Made by a program: the position numbers and the translations under genes
Part shown: positions 6,364-15,365 of the stretch, piece after piece
Layout: the number at the start of each line of letters is the position of its first letter
Position numbering within the stretch: the stretch's first letter is position 1
NCBI GenBank assembly: GCA_963819975.1
Contig: CAWFYE010000018.1
Span: forward strand, 1 to 64,000
Source: Palsa-1392 sp963819975
Lineage (GTDB): Bacteria > Verrucomicrobiota > Verrucomicrobiia > Chthoniobacterales > UBA10450
Length of the DNA: 64,000 bases
Direction: 5' to 3'
The notes under the pieces: model-generated
Database searches by the model: none
What the model saw: the letters and a program-made list of their open reading frames with translations, nothing else
Told to the model about the DNA's origin: nothing

Positions 6364-7353
6364 ATGTTCCCGAGCTTGGACGCCTCTCCCGCACAGGGCA
6401 AGCCTAAAAAATTGCTCGACGAGGTGCGCGATCTGATGCGCCTGCGCCACTACAGCGTCCGGACCGAGCGCTGCTATTGTGACTGGATCAAGCGCTTCAT
6501 TCACTTTCATGGCAAGCGGCACCCTCGGGAAATGGCCGAAGCCGAAGTGACGGCATTTTTGACTCACCTGGCCCGAGACGGCAACGTCGCGGCCTCGACC
6601 CAGAATCAAGCGTTGAGTGCACTTCTCTTCCTTTACAAGGAAACGCTGAAAACCGAGATCGGCTGGCTGGAAGGGGTGGAGCGCGCGACCAAGCCGAAAC
6701 GATTGCCGGTCGTGCTGGGCCGTGATGAGGTGCACAAGATCTTCAGCCATCTTACTGGGATGCCGCGACTCATGGCCGGCCTCCTTTACGGCAGCGGCCT
6801 GCGTCTCATGGAATGTGTGCGGCTGCGGGTCAAAGATGTCGATTTTGGTTATGCCCGGGTCATGGTGCGCGATGGCAAGGGTGCGAAGGATCGGGTGACG
6901 ATGTTGCCGGTAAACCTGGCGGCAGGACTGGAGCGGCACTTGAAGAAGGTGCAGGCGCAGCACGAGGAGGACCTCGAGGCGGGACTGGGTGACGTCTATC
7001 TGCCACAGGCCCTGGGACGGAAGTATCCCAATGCCGGGCGGGAATGGGCCTGGCAGTGGTTTTTTCCATCTTCTCGAATCTCGCTCGACCCGCGAGGGGG
7101 CGAGCGCCGCCGCCATCATGTGGATGAAAGTGTGCTCCAGGTGGCGGTGAAGAATGCCGTGCGCGCGGCCGGAATTGCCAAACCTGCGACCTGTCACACG
7201 TTGCGTCACAGTTTTGCCACCCATCTGCTCGAGAACGGCTACGACATCCGCACTGTGCAGGAGCTGCTGGGCCACAAAGACGTCTCCACCACCATGATCT
7301 ATACGCATGTGCTCAATAAGCCGGGCATCGGGGTCAAGAGCCCGTTGGATTAG
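6364..7353 (+). CDS. intI: integron integrase IntI (tyrosine recombinase)
   Basis: 329 residues from ATG 6364. It catalyses insertion and excision of cassettes at attI and attC sites. An N-terminal SAM-like core-binding domain (LLDEVRDLMRLRHYSVRTE) is followed by the catalytic domain with Arg (GSGLRLMECVRL, about residue 147), HTLRHSFATH (His 278, Arg 281), LLGHKDVSTT (His 304) and the nucleophile in MIYTHV (Tyr 313). The segment at about residues 208-255 (DVYLPQALGRKYP, RHHVDES) is the extra domain that distinguishes integron integrases from XerC/D. The frame can be extended to a TTG at 6328, but that codon sits only 5 bases from the -10 box, so the ATG is preferred. The array on the other side is transcribed divergently. 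All catalytic residues are present, so it should be active. Confidence 0.95.
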   Translation: MFPSLDASPAQGKPKKLLDEVRDLMRLRHYSVRTERCYCDWIKRFIHFHGKRHPREMAEAEVTAFLTHLARDGNVAASTQNQALSALLFLYKETLKTEIGWLEGVERATKPKRLPVVLGRDEVHKIFSHLTGMPRLMAGLLYGSGLRLMECVRLRVKDVDFGYARVMVRDGKGAKDRVTMLPVNLAAGLERHLKKVQAQHEEDLEAGLGDVYLPQALGRKYPNAGREWAWQWFFPSSRISLDPRGGERRRHHVDESVLQVAVKNAVRAAGIAKPATCHTLRHSFATHLLENGYDIRTVQELLGHKDVSTTMIYTHVLNKPGIGVKSPLD

Positions 7354-7430
7354 AGACGAGCGTTGTGCCAGAGGCGGACTCGGTAGCGGCGTTTCTCGTG
7401 ATTGTGTAAGGCCCTGCTCGTTGCTAAGCC

Positions 7431-8234
7431 ATGAGCGTGAACAAATCGTCTCCGCCTCCGACCGTGGCCCCGGCATCCGATTCCGCCGCAACCGCGCCGC
7501 CGGAGCGCGCGGAGGAGATCATGCTCGAGGGGCCGCACTCGCGCTTTGAGGAACTTTTCACTCTCTTCCGGGTGATGGCGGATTTTCTGCGCGGCTTTCG
7601 CGTCCTGCATTTCGTCGGGCCTTGCGTGACGGTCTTTGGTTCGGCCCGCATCAAGCCCGGCAGCCCGGAATATGAGATGGCGCGTCAGATGGGCGCAGGC
7701 ATTGTGCGCCTCGGGTTCACTGTCATGACGGGCGGGGGTCCCGGGATCATGGAAGCGGCCAACCGCGGCGCGAAAGAAGCGGGCGGGCGCTCAGTCGGCT
7801 GCAACATTAAGCTCCCTTTCGAGCAGGCGCCTAACGAATATCTGGACCGTTGCGTGACGCTCGAGTATTTCTTTGTCCGCAAGGCGCTGCTCGAGAAATA
7901 TTCCTACGGTTTCGTCGTGATGCCGGGTGGCGCCGGCACGCTCGACGAGTTCTTCGAGGCGCTCACGCTCATTCAGACGGGCAAGATCCAGAATTTTCCG
8001 ATTGTCGTCATGGGCACGGAATACTGGCGGGAGTTGACCGATCTGCTGGCAAAGATGGCGCGCCTCGGAACGGTCGGGGAGGCGGATTTGGATTTGGTTT
8101 ACGTGACTGATTCGGTGGAGGCAGCGCTCGAGCACATCCGGAGCAAGGCGATCGAGCCCTTTGGTCTCAGGCGGGTGGTGCGACGGTCACTTCCCTGGCT
8201 GGGCGAGCGCGGTCTGCCCGGCGCGGACTCATGA
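7431..8234 (+). CDS. LOG family Rossmann-fold protein (TIGR00730-like)
   Basis: 267 residues. LOG-family proteins are nucleotide 5'-monophosphate phosphoribohydrolases, known for releasing cytokinin bases and often annotated as lysine decarboxylases. The family signature is present: MTGGGPGIMEAANRGAKEAG in the first half and the PGGAGTLDEFFEAL (PGGxGTxxE) motif at about residues 164-177. The N-terminal 30 residues are a low-complexity Pro/Ala/Ser extension. The first clear conserved segment is VTVFGSARIKP. The stop overlaps the start of tilS by 4 bp (ATGA), indicating translational coupling. The exact substrate is not known for this subfamily. Confidence 0.85.
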   Translation: MSVNKSSPPPTVAPASDSAATAPPERAEEIMLEGPHSRFEELFTLFRVMADFLRGFRVLHFVGPCVTVFGSARIKPGSPEYEMARQMGAGIVRLGFTVMTGGGPGIMEAANRGAKEAGGRSVGCNIKLPFEQAPNEYLDRCVTLEYFFVRKALLEKYSYGFVVMPGGAGTLDEFFEALTLIQTGKIQNFPIVVMGTEYWRELTDLLAKMARLGTVGEADLDLVYVTDSVEAALEHIRSKAIEPFGLRRVVRRSLPWLGERGLPGADS

Positions 8235-9178
8235 AACGCAATCACGAAGGGTGGGGGAGCGAGGGCCTGGTCGGTTTGCCTAGCGACCGGCGTTATTTGA
8301 TCGGCGTCTCCGGGGGACGCGACTCGGTCGTGCTCCTGGACTGGCTGCTCGCGCAGGGTTATCGCCGCTTGATCGTCTGCCATTTCGAGCACGGTCTGCG
8401 CGGGCGCGCCGGGAAAGCGGATGCGCGTTTCGTCGGGCGGCTGGCCGAGAAGCATGGACTGGGGTTCGAGTCCGGGTCGGCTGATATCCGCGAGATCGCG
8501 CGTGAAAAGAAGCAATCGATCGAGACAGCGGCCCGAAATGAGCGGCTGGCATTCTTCGCCCGCGTCGCGCGTCGCCGCCGTTGCCCGACAATTTTTCTCG
8601 GGCATCACGCTGACGATCAGGTCGAGACTTTCTTGCTTAACCTTTTTCGCGGCGCCGGCGGACGCGGGCTCGGCGCGATGCGATCGCGGTCGAAGTATGG
8701 TGCTCTCGAGATTGTTCGCCCGCTGTTGGGTGTGTGGCGGTCCGAGATCGATCGCTATGTGCAGGAACACCGGCTGAAATTTCGCGAGGACGCGACGAAC
8801 GAGGAGCTTGATGCGCGCCGCAATCGCATGCGGCACAAGATGATCCCGTGGCTCGAAAAGCAGCTCGGGCGGAATATCCGAACGACGATTTGGCGAGCCG
8901 CTACCGTCCTAAGGGAAGAGGAGGATTTCCTGGAAACGCTGACACCCGTTGGCCTAACGAAAGCCAAGGAACTGGACGTGGCGCAACTTCGCCCGCTCCC
9001 GCCGGCCTTGCAGCGTCGCGCCATCCGGCGATGGCTGAACGAACGCGGCGTGCCCGATCTCGGTTTCGCCGTGGTCGAAGAGGTGAGGGGACTGCTCGGG
9101 GGCGGGGCGCCGGCCCGGATCAATCTCGCTCGCGGTGCGCATGCCAGGCGTCGCGCCGGGAAAATTTTTCTGGAGTGA
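8231..9178 (+). CDS. tilS: tRNA(Ile)-lysidine synthase
   Basis: 315 residues. TilS ligates lysine to C34 of tRNA-Ile(CAU) so that it reads AUA codons, and is usually essential. The PP-loop SGGRDSVVLLDWLL (about residues 28-41) and the second motif HHADDQVETFLLNLFRGAG are clear, followed by the EDATNEELDARRNRMRHKMIP segment typical of the family. At 315 residues it is shorter than the E. coli enzyme (about 430); the C-terminal extension domain appears reduced or absent, as in several other phyla. It overlaps the LOG gene by 4 bp. Confidence 0.93.
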   Translation: MKRNHEGWGSEGLVGLPSDRRYLIGVSGGRDSVVLLDWLLAQGYRRLIVCHFEHGLRGRAGKADARFVGRLAEKHGLGFESGSADIREIAREKKQSIETAARNERLAFFARVARRRRCPTIFLGHHADDQVETFLLNLFRGAGGRGLGAMRSRSKYGALEIVRPLLGVWRSEIDRYVQEHRLKFREDATNEELDARRNRMRHKMIPWLEKQLGRNIRTTIWRAATVLREEEDFLETLTPVGLTKAKELDVAQLRPLPPALQRRAIRRWLNERGVPDLGFAVVEEVRGLLGGGAPARINLARGAHARRRAGKIFLE

Positions 9179-9248
9179 CTACATCTGCGACAAGATTCAG
9201 AAACTTGGCTCTTGGCAAATCTCCGCGCAGGAGTGACGAAGATAGCTG

Positions 9249-10394
9249 ATGAAACCGTTTATTACTCTCCGAGCGGCTCTGGTGGCGATCGCTTTTGTTG
9301 TTCCGCCAAGCGCGCGGGCGGAGGATGGTCTCCAACCTTTTCTCGAGGAAACGCTGGTGGCCGTTCGGGAAAAGGATCACCTGCCCGCCGTCGCCGCGCT
9401 GGTTCAGATCGATGGCAAGGTCGCGGCTGAGGCAGCGATCGGGATGCGCGCGCTTGGTCACCCCGAGAAGGTGACGACCGACGATCGCTGGCACATCGGA
9501 TCGGATACCAAGGCTTTCACCGCCACACTCATCGCGCGCCTGGTCGAACAAGGCGTCATGCGTTTTGACGATACACTGGCGGTTTCTTTCCCCGCTTTCG
9601 CGGAAGCGATGGACCCCGCCTATCGCAATATCACCGTGACGCAGCTGTTGAGTCACACTGCCGGTCTGCCGCCGCTGACCGACGACAAGGAGATCCCTTC
9701 ATTCATGGCTGTGATCAAATCAGCGAACGGGGTGAAGGCGCAGCGCGAGGCGATCGCGCGCAAATATTTGACGATGGCGCCCGCCTCCAAATCCGGCGAG
9801 TTCGTCTACTCAAATCTCGGTTTCATCATCGCCGGCGCGATCGCCGAGGCGCGCACCGGCAAGACGTGGGAAGAGCTCATCCGCGAGCAGATCTTCGAGC
9901 CGCTCGGGATCAAAGACGCAGGTTTCGGCCCGCCGGGCGCGTCGGGGAAGTTCGATCAACCCTGGGGTCACAAGGAAGAGGCGGGCAAACTCGTCCCGCT
10001 CGATCCCGCGAATCCCGAAGCCGACAATCCACCCGCGCTTGGCCCGGCCGGCACGATCAATATCGCGCTGAAAGACTGGCTGCTCTTTGCCCAGGATCAG
10101 CTCAATGGCGTCCACGGCCGGGGCAAACTTTTGAAACCGGAGACCTATCGCAAACTGCACACACCGGTGACGGGGAACTACGCGCTCGGCTGGGGCGCGA
10201 AGCTCGGTCCCGATGGAGTGCCGTTGATTCTGACGCATACCGGAAGCAACGGCTTCTGGGTCGCCGACATCCGCATCATGCCGAAGCACGACACGATCTT
10301 CCTCGTCGTCACAAACGCCGGCAACGACGCTGCCAACGAGGCGATGAAAGACATCGGCACACCATTGAAAGAACGACTCAAGCCACTCGACTGA
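9249..10394 (+). CDS. exported serine hydrolase, class C beta-lactamase/esterase family
   Basis: 381 residues with a signal peptide (RAALVAIAFVVPPSARA). The fold is that of beta-lactamase class C and D-aminopeptidase-type serine hydrolases. The catalytic SxxK is in IGSDTKAFTATL (Ser about 85), the Tyr motif in VYSNLGFIIAGA, and the third motif is HTGSNGFW near the C-terminus in place of KTG. FDQPWGHKEEAGKL is a common insertion in environmental members. These proteins act in the periplasm on peptides or esters; the substrate cannot be deduced, and there is no ampR or peptidoglycan-recycling gene next to it. It stands alone between tilS and gltX. Confidence 0.85.
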   Translation: MKPFITLRAALVAIAFVVPPSARAEDGLQPFLEETLVAVREKDHLPAVAALVQIDGKVAAEAAIGMRALGHPEKVTTDDRWHIGSDTKAFTATLIARLVEQGVMRFDDTLAVSFPAFAEAMDPAYRNITVTQLLSHTAGLPPLTDDKEIPSFMAVIKSANGVKAQREAIARKYLTMAPASKSGEFVYSNLGFIIAGAIAEARTGKTWEELIREQIFEPLGIKDAGFGPPGASGKFDQPWGHKEEAGKLVPLDPANPEADNPPALGPAGTINIALKDWLLFAQDQLNGVHGRGKLLKPETYRKLHTPVTGNYALGWGAKLGPDGVPLILTHTGSNGFWVADIRIMPKHDTIFLVVTNAGNDAANEAMKDIGTPLKERLKPLD

Positions 10395-10467
10395 TATCCG
10401 AAGTTACTCAATGAATTGTTCGTCTCTTTTTCCTGGTTTTCTGGTTTCCTGATTCAAGTTTTCCAAT

Positions 10468-11802
10468 ATGAGTTCCGCAGTCCGAGTTCGTTTCGCGCCG
10501 TCGCCCACTGGTTATCTTCACATCGGGGGCGCGCGGACCGCGCTCTTCAATTGGCTCTACGCGCATCACACCGGTGGCACCCTCGTTTTGCGAATTGAAG
10601 ACACTGACCAGGCTCGCAACACTGCCGAGGCCGCGCAGGCGATCTATGACGGGCTCCGCTGGCTCGGGCTCGATTGGGACGAAGGCCCGCAGGCGGGTGG
10701 AAACTACGGCCCCTATTTCCAAAGCGAACGCAATGAAATCTACGAACGCCATTTCAAAAAGCTGGAAGAGGGCGGTTATCTCTTCGAAGAAAACGGAGCG
10801 ATCCGTTTTCGTTCGCCGCGCGAGCATGTCGTGGTCGACGACGTCGTCTGCGGCAAGATTGATTTTGACCTAACGAACCCGGAAACGCATCCCGACATGA
10901 CGATCCGCCGGCCGGATGGCTCGTGGATTTTTCATTTCGTCAACGTGGTCGACGACCTCGAGATGGAGATCAGCCACGTCATCAGGGGCGAGGATCATCT
11001 CTCGAATACGCCCAAGCACATCGAACTCTACCGCGCACTCGGCGCAGAGCCGCCGCGTTTCGCGCACATCCCGCTCATCCTGAATCAGGACGGCTCGAAG
11101 ATGAGCAAGCGCGACGCGGGTGCGAGCCTCAACACTTATATCGAGGAAGGGTTCCTTCCCGAGGCGGTGCGCAATTATCTCTGCCTGCTCGGCTGGTCGC
11201 CAAAGGACGATCGCGAAAAAATCGAGCTCGAGGAAGTCGTCACGCTTTTTGAACTGGAAAAGATTCATCGCAAGAATGCTTCGTTCGATCTGGCCAAGTG
11301 CACCTGGCTCAATGGTGAGTATGTGCGCGAATTGCCCGACGACCGGTTCCAAGCACTCGCCCGGATCGCTCTCGCCCGTGCCGGAATCGATACGAGCAAG
11401 TTCTCGGAAGAGTACGTGCGGGCCGCAATCGATACCTGCAAAGGGAAATTCCGGATCTTCAGCGAGTTGCCGGCATATGGCGGTTTTTATTTTACCGACG
11501 AGATCGTCTGGCAGCCGGAAGGTGTGGCGAAGCACTTCATCTCGGAGAACCGTCCGCTCCTGCAGTCATTGCGCGACGCTTTTGCCAACCTCGAGAACTT
11601 CGATGCGGTCTCGCTCGAGAGCACCCTCAAGGCGACTGCTGCCGAACTGGGAGTTAAACCGAAGGTGCTCGTCCACCCGACCCGGCTCGCCGTCACCGGC
11701 AGCAACGCCGGCCCGAGTCTCTATCATCTGCTCGAAATCCTTGGGAAGCCGAAGGTCCTGGCGCGGATCGATCAAGCTCTCGCGATCATGCCGAGCAGCT
11801 AA
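10468..11802 (+). CDS. gltX: glutamyl-tRNA synthetase
   Basis: 444 residues. It charges tRNA-Glu. The class I signatures are seen as FAPSPTGYLHIGGARTALFN at the N-terminus (HIGH-like HIGG) and SKMSKRDAGA at about residues 211-220 (KMSKS-like). The GEDHLSNTPKH segment and the C-terminal anticodon-binding helical part (KVLVHPTRLAVTGSNAGPSLYHLLEILG) are typical of discriminating or nondiscriminating GluRS. Because a GlnRS gene is also present nearby (13613-15308), this enzyme may be discriminating, which is an inference. Length is slightly below that of the E. coli enzyme (471). Confidence 0.95.
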   Translation: MSSAVRVRFAPSPTGYLHIGGARTALFNWLYAHHTGGTLVLRIEDTDQARNTAEAAQAIYDGLRWLGLDWDEGPQAGGNYGPYFQSERNEIYERHFKKLEEGGYLFEENGAIRFRSPREHVVVDDVVCGKIDFDLTNPETHPDMTIRRPDGSWIFHFVNVVDDLEMEISHVIRGEDHLSNTPKHIELYRALGAEPPRFAHIPLILNQDGSKMSKRDAGASLNTYIEEGFLPEAVRNYLCLLGWSPKDDREKIELEEVVTLFELEKIHRKNASFDLAKCTWLNGEYVRELPDDRFQALARIALARAGIDTSKFSEEYVRAAIDTCKGKFRIFSELPAYGGFYFTDEIVWQPEGVAKHFISENRPLLQSLRDAFANLENFDAVSLESTLKATAAELGVKPKVLVHPTRLAVTGSNAGPSLYHLLEILGKPKVLARIDQALAIMPSS

Positions 11803-11815
11803 AACCTCGAGGACT

Positions 11816-13561
11816 TCAGTCCGTCAGGCCGAGGAGAACCATCCAAAGCCCCATATAGAGCAAGGTCCAGAGCAAGGCGTCCCATTTTCGCGGGGCATTC
11901 AGACGTTGCGCGGCTTTCGCTCCCGGCGGAGGCGCGGCCGGAAACCAGAACGTGAGACGCGGCGTCTGCCAGCGCAGGAGAAAAGGCAGAGCGACGACGA
12001 AAAGAATCGCGGGCAACGCACGCCAGCCGTTGTTGCCTAACGAAATGAAAAGGTAAAACCCGGCGGCGGACAGCGGGAGCATCAACCACGAGAAAAGCCC
12101 AACCCACCGACGGTAACGGCGCTCCGGGATCGTGCGATGAATGAGCTGCCAGGCGGCCACGACCCAGAACACGCCTGCGATTGCGACCACCGTTCCAAAT
12201 CCTCCACGCGGGCTGAACGTTTCACTGTTCGACGTCTCCGGGGGAAAGGCGACATTCGCCAGCACCACGAGCAGCCCAGCCGTCGCGCAAAGGAGGTGTT
12301 CGTTCAGGCGCACAACGCCCGGCAGACGGAGGCGGGTCATGCCTTCAGGCACGGCGGGCACGGGATTCTTTCGTCGGCGGGTCGCATCCCAACGACGCAG
12401 GTCGATCCATTGCCGCCGCCAAAGCCACTGCAGCGATTCCGGTAAACCGATCGCGCTCCCGATTACTGTCATCGCGCCTTTTTGCAGAAGTCCGCCCTGA
12501 ACGCCGAGCCATTCGGTTGTCGTGCGGTTCGTGAGCAGGACTATCTGCGTCCCGTCGGCCGCCTCCTTCGCGCCGAGGCCGATCATCTCGGAACGTAAGC
12601 GCGCCGCGGCGGGCCCGTCTTCTACATCGTGTAATAGTTGGAACCGCCCCAACTCCGCAAATCGAGTGGGCAAGTCTGGAATTTTCATGACGCGTCCACG
12701 GCGATAAGCGTCCCACGCTTTTCCGGTCGGGCACCAGCGCAGTACATCCTCCGGACGCAGCAGAGTCACGACAACCAGCGCGGCGCACCCGACGCCGACA
12801 ATTCCGCCGAGAATGGAATTCGAAATCCCCTGGTAATGCATTCCAGCGGTCAGCGCGGTGATCGCGGGGAACCATCCAGTCCGGCCGATGAGGTAGAAGC
12901 CGAAGATACCGGTGAAGAGAAGCAGAGTCAGGAGCAGGCGCGTCATGCCCATCCTTCGCCAGAGAAAAGCGAGACAGGCGTGCCAGGCGACGACGCCGAA
13001 AAGAAACGGGAGCATGAGCCAGGTGAAGACGCGAAGTGCGATCGGGTCCTTTTCGAATCCGAGGCCCTGCCAGTCGCCGAAAATCATGAGGGGAAGAAAA
13101 AAGGTGGAAGCCAGCATGAGGGTGAGGAGAGCAATCCACGGGGGCAGGCGCGGAAAGCGAGCAGGCTTCGTTTGGTGCGTCGCTGATTTCTGCTCGAGAA
13201 GTTGCGTCAGCCGCTTCAGGGCCGACCGAAAGCGGCCGCGGAAATCCACCATCCGGGCCTCCTGCATTTCCGGCGGCAGTTTGCAGGAGCGAAAAAGTGC
13301 GACGAGCAACCGATCTCCCTGGGCAAGGGCGCGTTTCCATTCCCGCTCGACATAGGGGGAGCGCACACTGGCAGGAGTGGCGACCAGAATCACGGTCTCT
13401 GCATCGTCCAGCGCGCGGTCGATTTCTTCTCCCCATTCGCCGCCCGGGATGAGTTCATTCGCGTCCAGCCAGTTCGCAATCCCGCGCTCCGCGAGATGGA
13501 AGGCAAGCGACTCGGCAAAGTAAAAGTCTTTGCGCGAATAACTGATGAAGACCGCAGGCAT
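11816..13561 (-). CDS. TIR-domain polytopic membrane protein
   Basis: 581 residues from ATG 13561. Residues 1-125 form a TIR domain: AVFISYSRKDFYFAESLAFH, WLDANELIPGGEWGEEIDRAL, VILVATPASVRSPYVEREW. The rest is a membrane domain with about four hydrophobic helices (about residues 145-275), a cytosolic middle section (KAWDAYRRGRVMKIPDLPTRF to about residue 385), and about five more helices to the end. TIR domains of bacteria act in signalling or as NAD-degrading effectors, and membrane-anchored versions exist in defence systems, but no partner gene is adjacent. Its neighbours are convergent gltX and co-directional glnS. Function unknown; the TIR assignment is firm, the defence role is only a possibility. 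Confidence 0.8.
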   Translation of the reverse strand: MPAVFISYSRKDFYFAESLAFHLAERGIANWLDANELIPGGEWGEEIDRALDDAETVILVATPASVRSPYVEREWKRALAQGDRLLVALFRSCKLPPEMQEARMVDFRGRFRSALKRLTQLLEQKSATHQTKPARFPRLPPWIALLTLMLASTFFLPLMIFGDWQGLGFEKDPIALRVFTWLMLPFLFGVVAWHACLAFLWRRMGMTRLLLTLLLFTGIFGFYLIGRTGWFPAITALTAGMHYQGISNSILGGIVGVGCAALVVVTLLRPEDVLRWCPTGKAWDAYRRGRVMKIPDLPTRFAELGRFQLLHDVEDGPAAARLRSEMIGLGAKEAADGTQIVLLTNRTTTEWLGVQGGLLQKGAMTVIGSAIGLPESLQWLWRRQWIDLRRWDATRRRKNPVPAVPEGMTRLRLPGVVRLNEHLLCATAGLLVVLANVAFPPETSNSETFSPRGGFGTVVAIAGVFWVVAAWQLIHRTIPERRYRRWVGLFSWLMLPLSAAGFYLFISLGNNGWRALPAILFVVALPFLLRWQTPRLTFWFPAAPPPGAKAAQRLNAPRKWDALLWTLLYMGLWMVLLGLTD

Positions 13562-13612
13562 CGGTTCCCGCGGGAATGTTGCGCTGGCCGCGATGCCGCG
13601 GGCGAGCAGAAA

Positions 13613-15308
13613 TTATTTCTTCGCCTCTTTCGCCCAGGCATCGCGAAGGGTGATCGTGCGATTGAAGACGAGTTTGCCTGGTCGCGAATCGCGATCGAGC
13701 GCGAAATAGGCCAGCCGTTCAAACTGGTAACGCAACTCCGGATTCGCTTCGCCTAACGACGGCTCGCATTTCGCGGTTACGACTTCGAGCGAGTGCGGGT
13801 TGATGAACGCTTTGAAGTCTCCGTCGGCGTCCGGTTCCGGCACGGTAAAAAGCCGATCGTAAAGGCGCACCTCCGCGTCGATCGCGTGCGCCGCGCTGAC
13901 CCAGTGGATCGTGCCCTTGATCTTGCGATTGGAAGTCGCGCCGCCCGATTTGCTCTCCAGATCGGCGCTACACCGCAGCTCAGTGACCTCGCCGGACGCA
14001 TCCTTGATCACTTCGTCGCACTTGATGATGTAGGCGTATTTCAAACGCACTTCGCCGCCCGGTTTGAGCCGGAAATATTTCGGCACCGGCGTTTCCATGA
14101 AGTCGGCGCGATCGATAAAAATCTCGCGGCTGAATGGAACCTGGCGCGTGCCCGGCGGACGGATCTTCCGGATTGTTCGTCGCCTCCAGTTCCTCTGTTT
14201 TTCCCTCGGGATAATTCGTGATCACGATCTTCAGAGGATGCAGAACGGCCAACCGGCGAAGGGAGGTTTTGTTGAACTCGTTCCGCATCGCGTACTCGAG
14301 CGCATCGACTTCGGTGAGTGACGGATATTTCGTGATCCCGATTCGGTAGGCGAAATCGCGCAGCACGCTCGCGGTCACGCCGCGGCGGCGCATGCCGGAG
14401 ATGGTCGGGAGACGAGGATCATCCCAGCCGCTGACCAGTCCCTCGTCGACGAGCTGCTTGAGCTTGCGTTTGCTCATCACGGTGTAGGTGAGGTTGAGCC
14501 GGGCAAATTCGTATTGGTGCGGAAGAAGCCGCGGGAGATCGAGCGACTCCAGAATCCAATCGTAGAGCGGGCGATGAACCTCGAACTCCAGTGTGCAAAG
14601 CGAGTGGGTGATTCCTTCGAGATAATCGCTCAGCCCATGCGCGAAATCGTAGAGCGGATAGATGCACCATTCGTCACCGGTCTGATGATGAGCGGCGTGA
14701 CGGATCCGGTAGAGAACCGGGTCGCGCAGCCAGACGTTAGGCGCCTGCATGTCGATCCTGGCGCGGAGAGTCCGAGCGCCATCCGGAAACTCGCCCGCTT
14801 TCATTCGCGCGAGCAGGTCGAGGTTCTCGTCCACTAAGCGATTGCGGAAGGGACCCTCCTTGCCAAGGCGGCGATATTCATCCGTTTCCTCTGCGGTCAT
14901 ATCGCAGACGTAGGCTTTGCCTTTGCGCACCAGGTCCTGCGCGAATTCGTAGAATTGCGGGAAGTAATCGGACGCATAAAACGGAGTCGCGTCTTCCTTG
15001 AGATTGAGATTTGTATCCGCCCAACCGGCGATCAGCCAGCGCACGTCGGCCATGATGGAATCGACAAATTCAACTTCTTCCTTGGCCGGGTTGGTGTCGT
15101 CCATCCGGATGTTGCAGCGCCCGCCGAACTCGTGCGCGATGCCGAAGTTGAGGCAGATTGCCTTGGTGTGTCCGATGTGCAGATAGCCGTTAGGCTCGGG
15201 AGGGAAACGGGTGTGGATGAGGGAAATCTTTCCGCTCCGCACATCTTCTGCGACGATATCGCGGATGAAATCGGAAGGAGTGGCTGGATCGGTGGCGGTT
15301 TCGGACAT
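13613..15308 (-). CDS. glnS: glutaminyl-tRNA synthetase, with an apparent one-base frameshift
   Basis: The N-terminal part (from 15308) carries PPEPNGYLHIGHTKAICLNF and VMSKRKLKQL, the class I HIGH and KMSKS motifs of GlnRS. The frame breaks near 14150: it reads NPEDPSAG and then nonsense, while the expected TRQVPFSREIFIDRADF continues in another frame, followed by METPVPKYFRLKPGGEVRL and the anticodon-binding beta-barrel down to 13613. Removing a single G at about 14150 on the plus strand (gtgccc to gtccc) would restore one protein of about 564 residues, close to the family length. As GlnRS is normally essential unless GatCAB replaces it, a sequencing error is the simplest explanation; a recent pseudogene is possible. 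Confidence 0.9.
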
Positions 15309-15365
15309 GCGGTGGCGCGACGGTAAACACGCCGCGCCCGCTTGTCATCCCGCGCGCGTTTCTCG

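Noticed and set aside
9249..10394. AmpC-type antibiotic-resistance beta-lactamase
   Set aside because: The third motif is HTG instead of KTG, and no resistance context is present; the family mostly contains esterases and peptidases.
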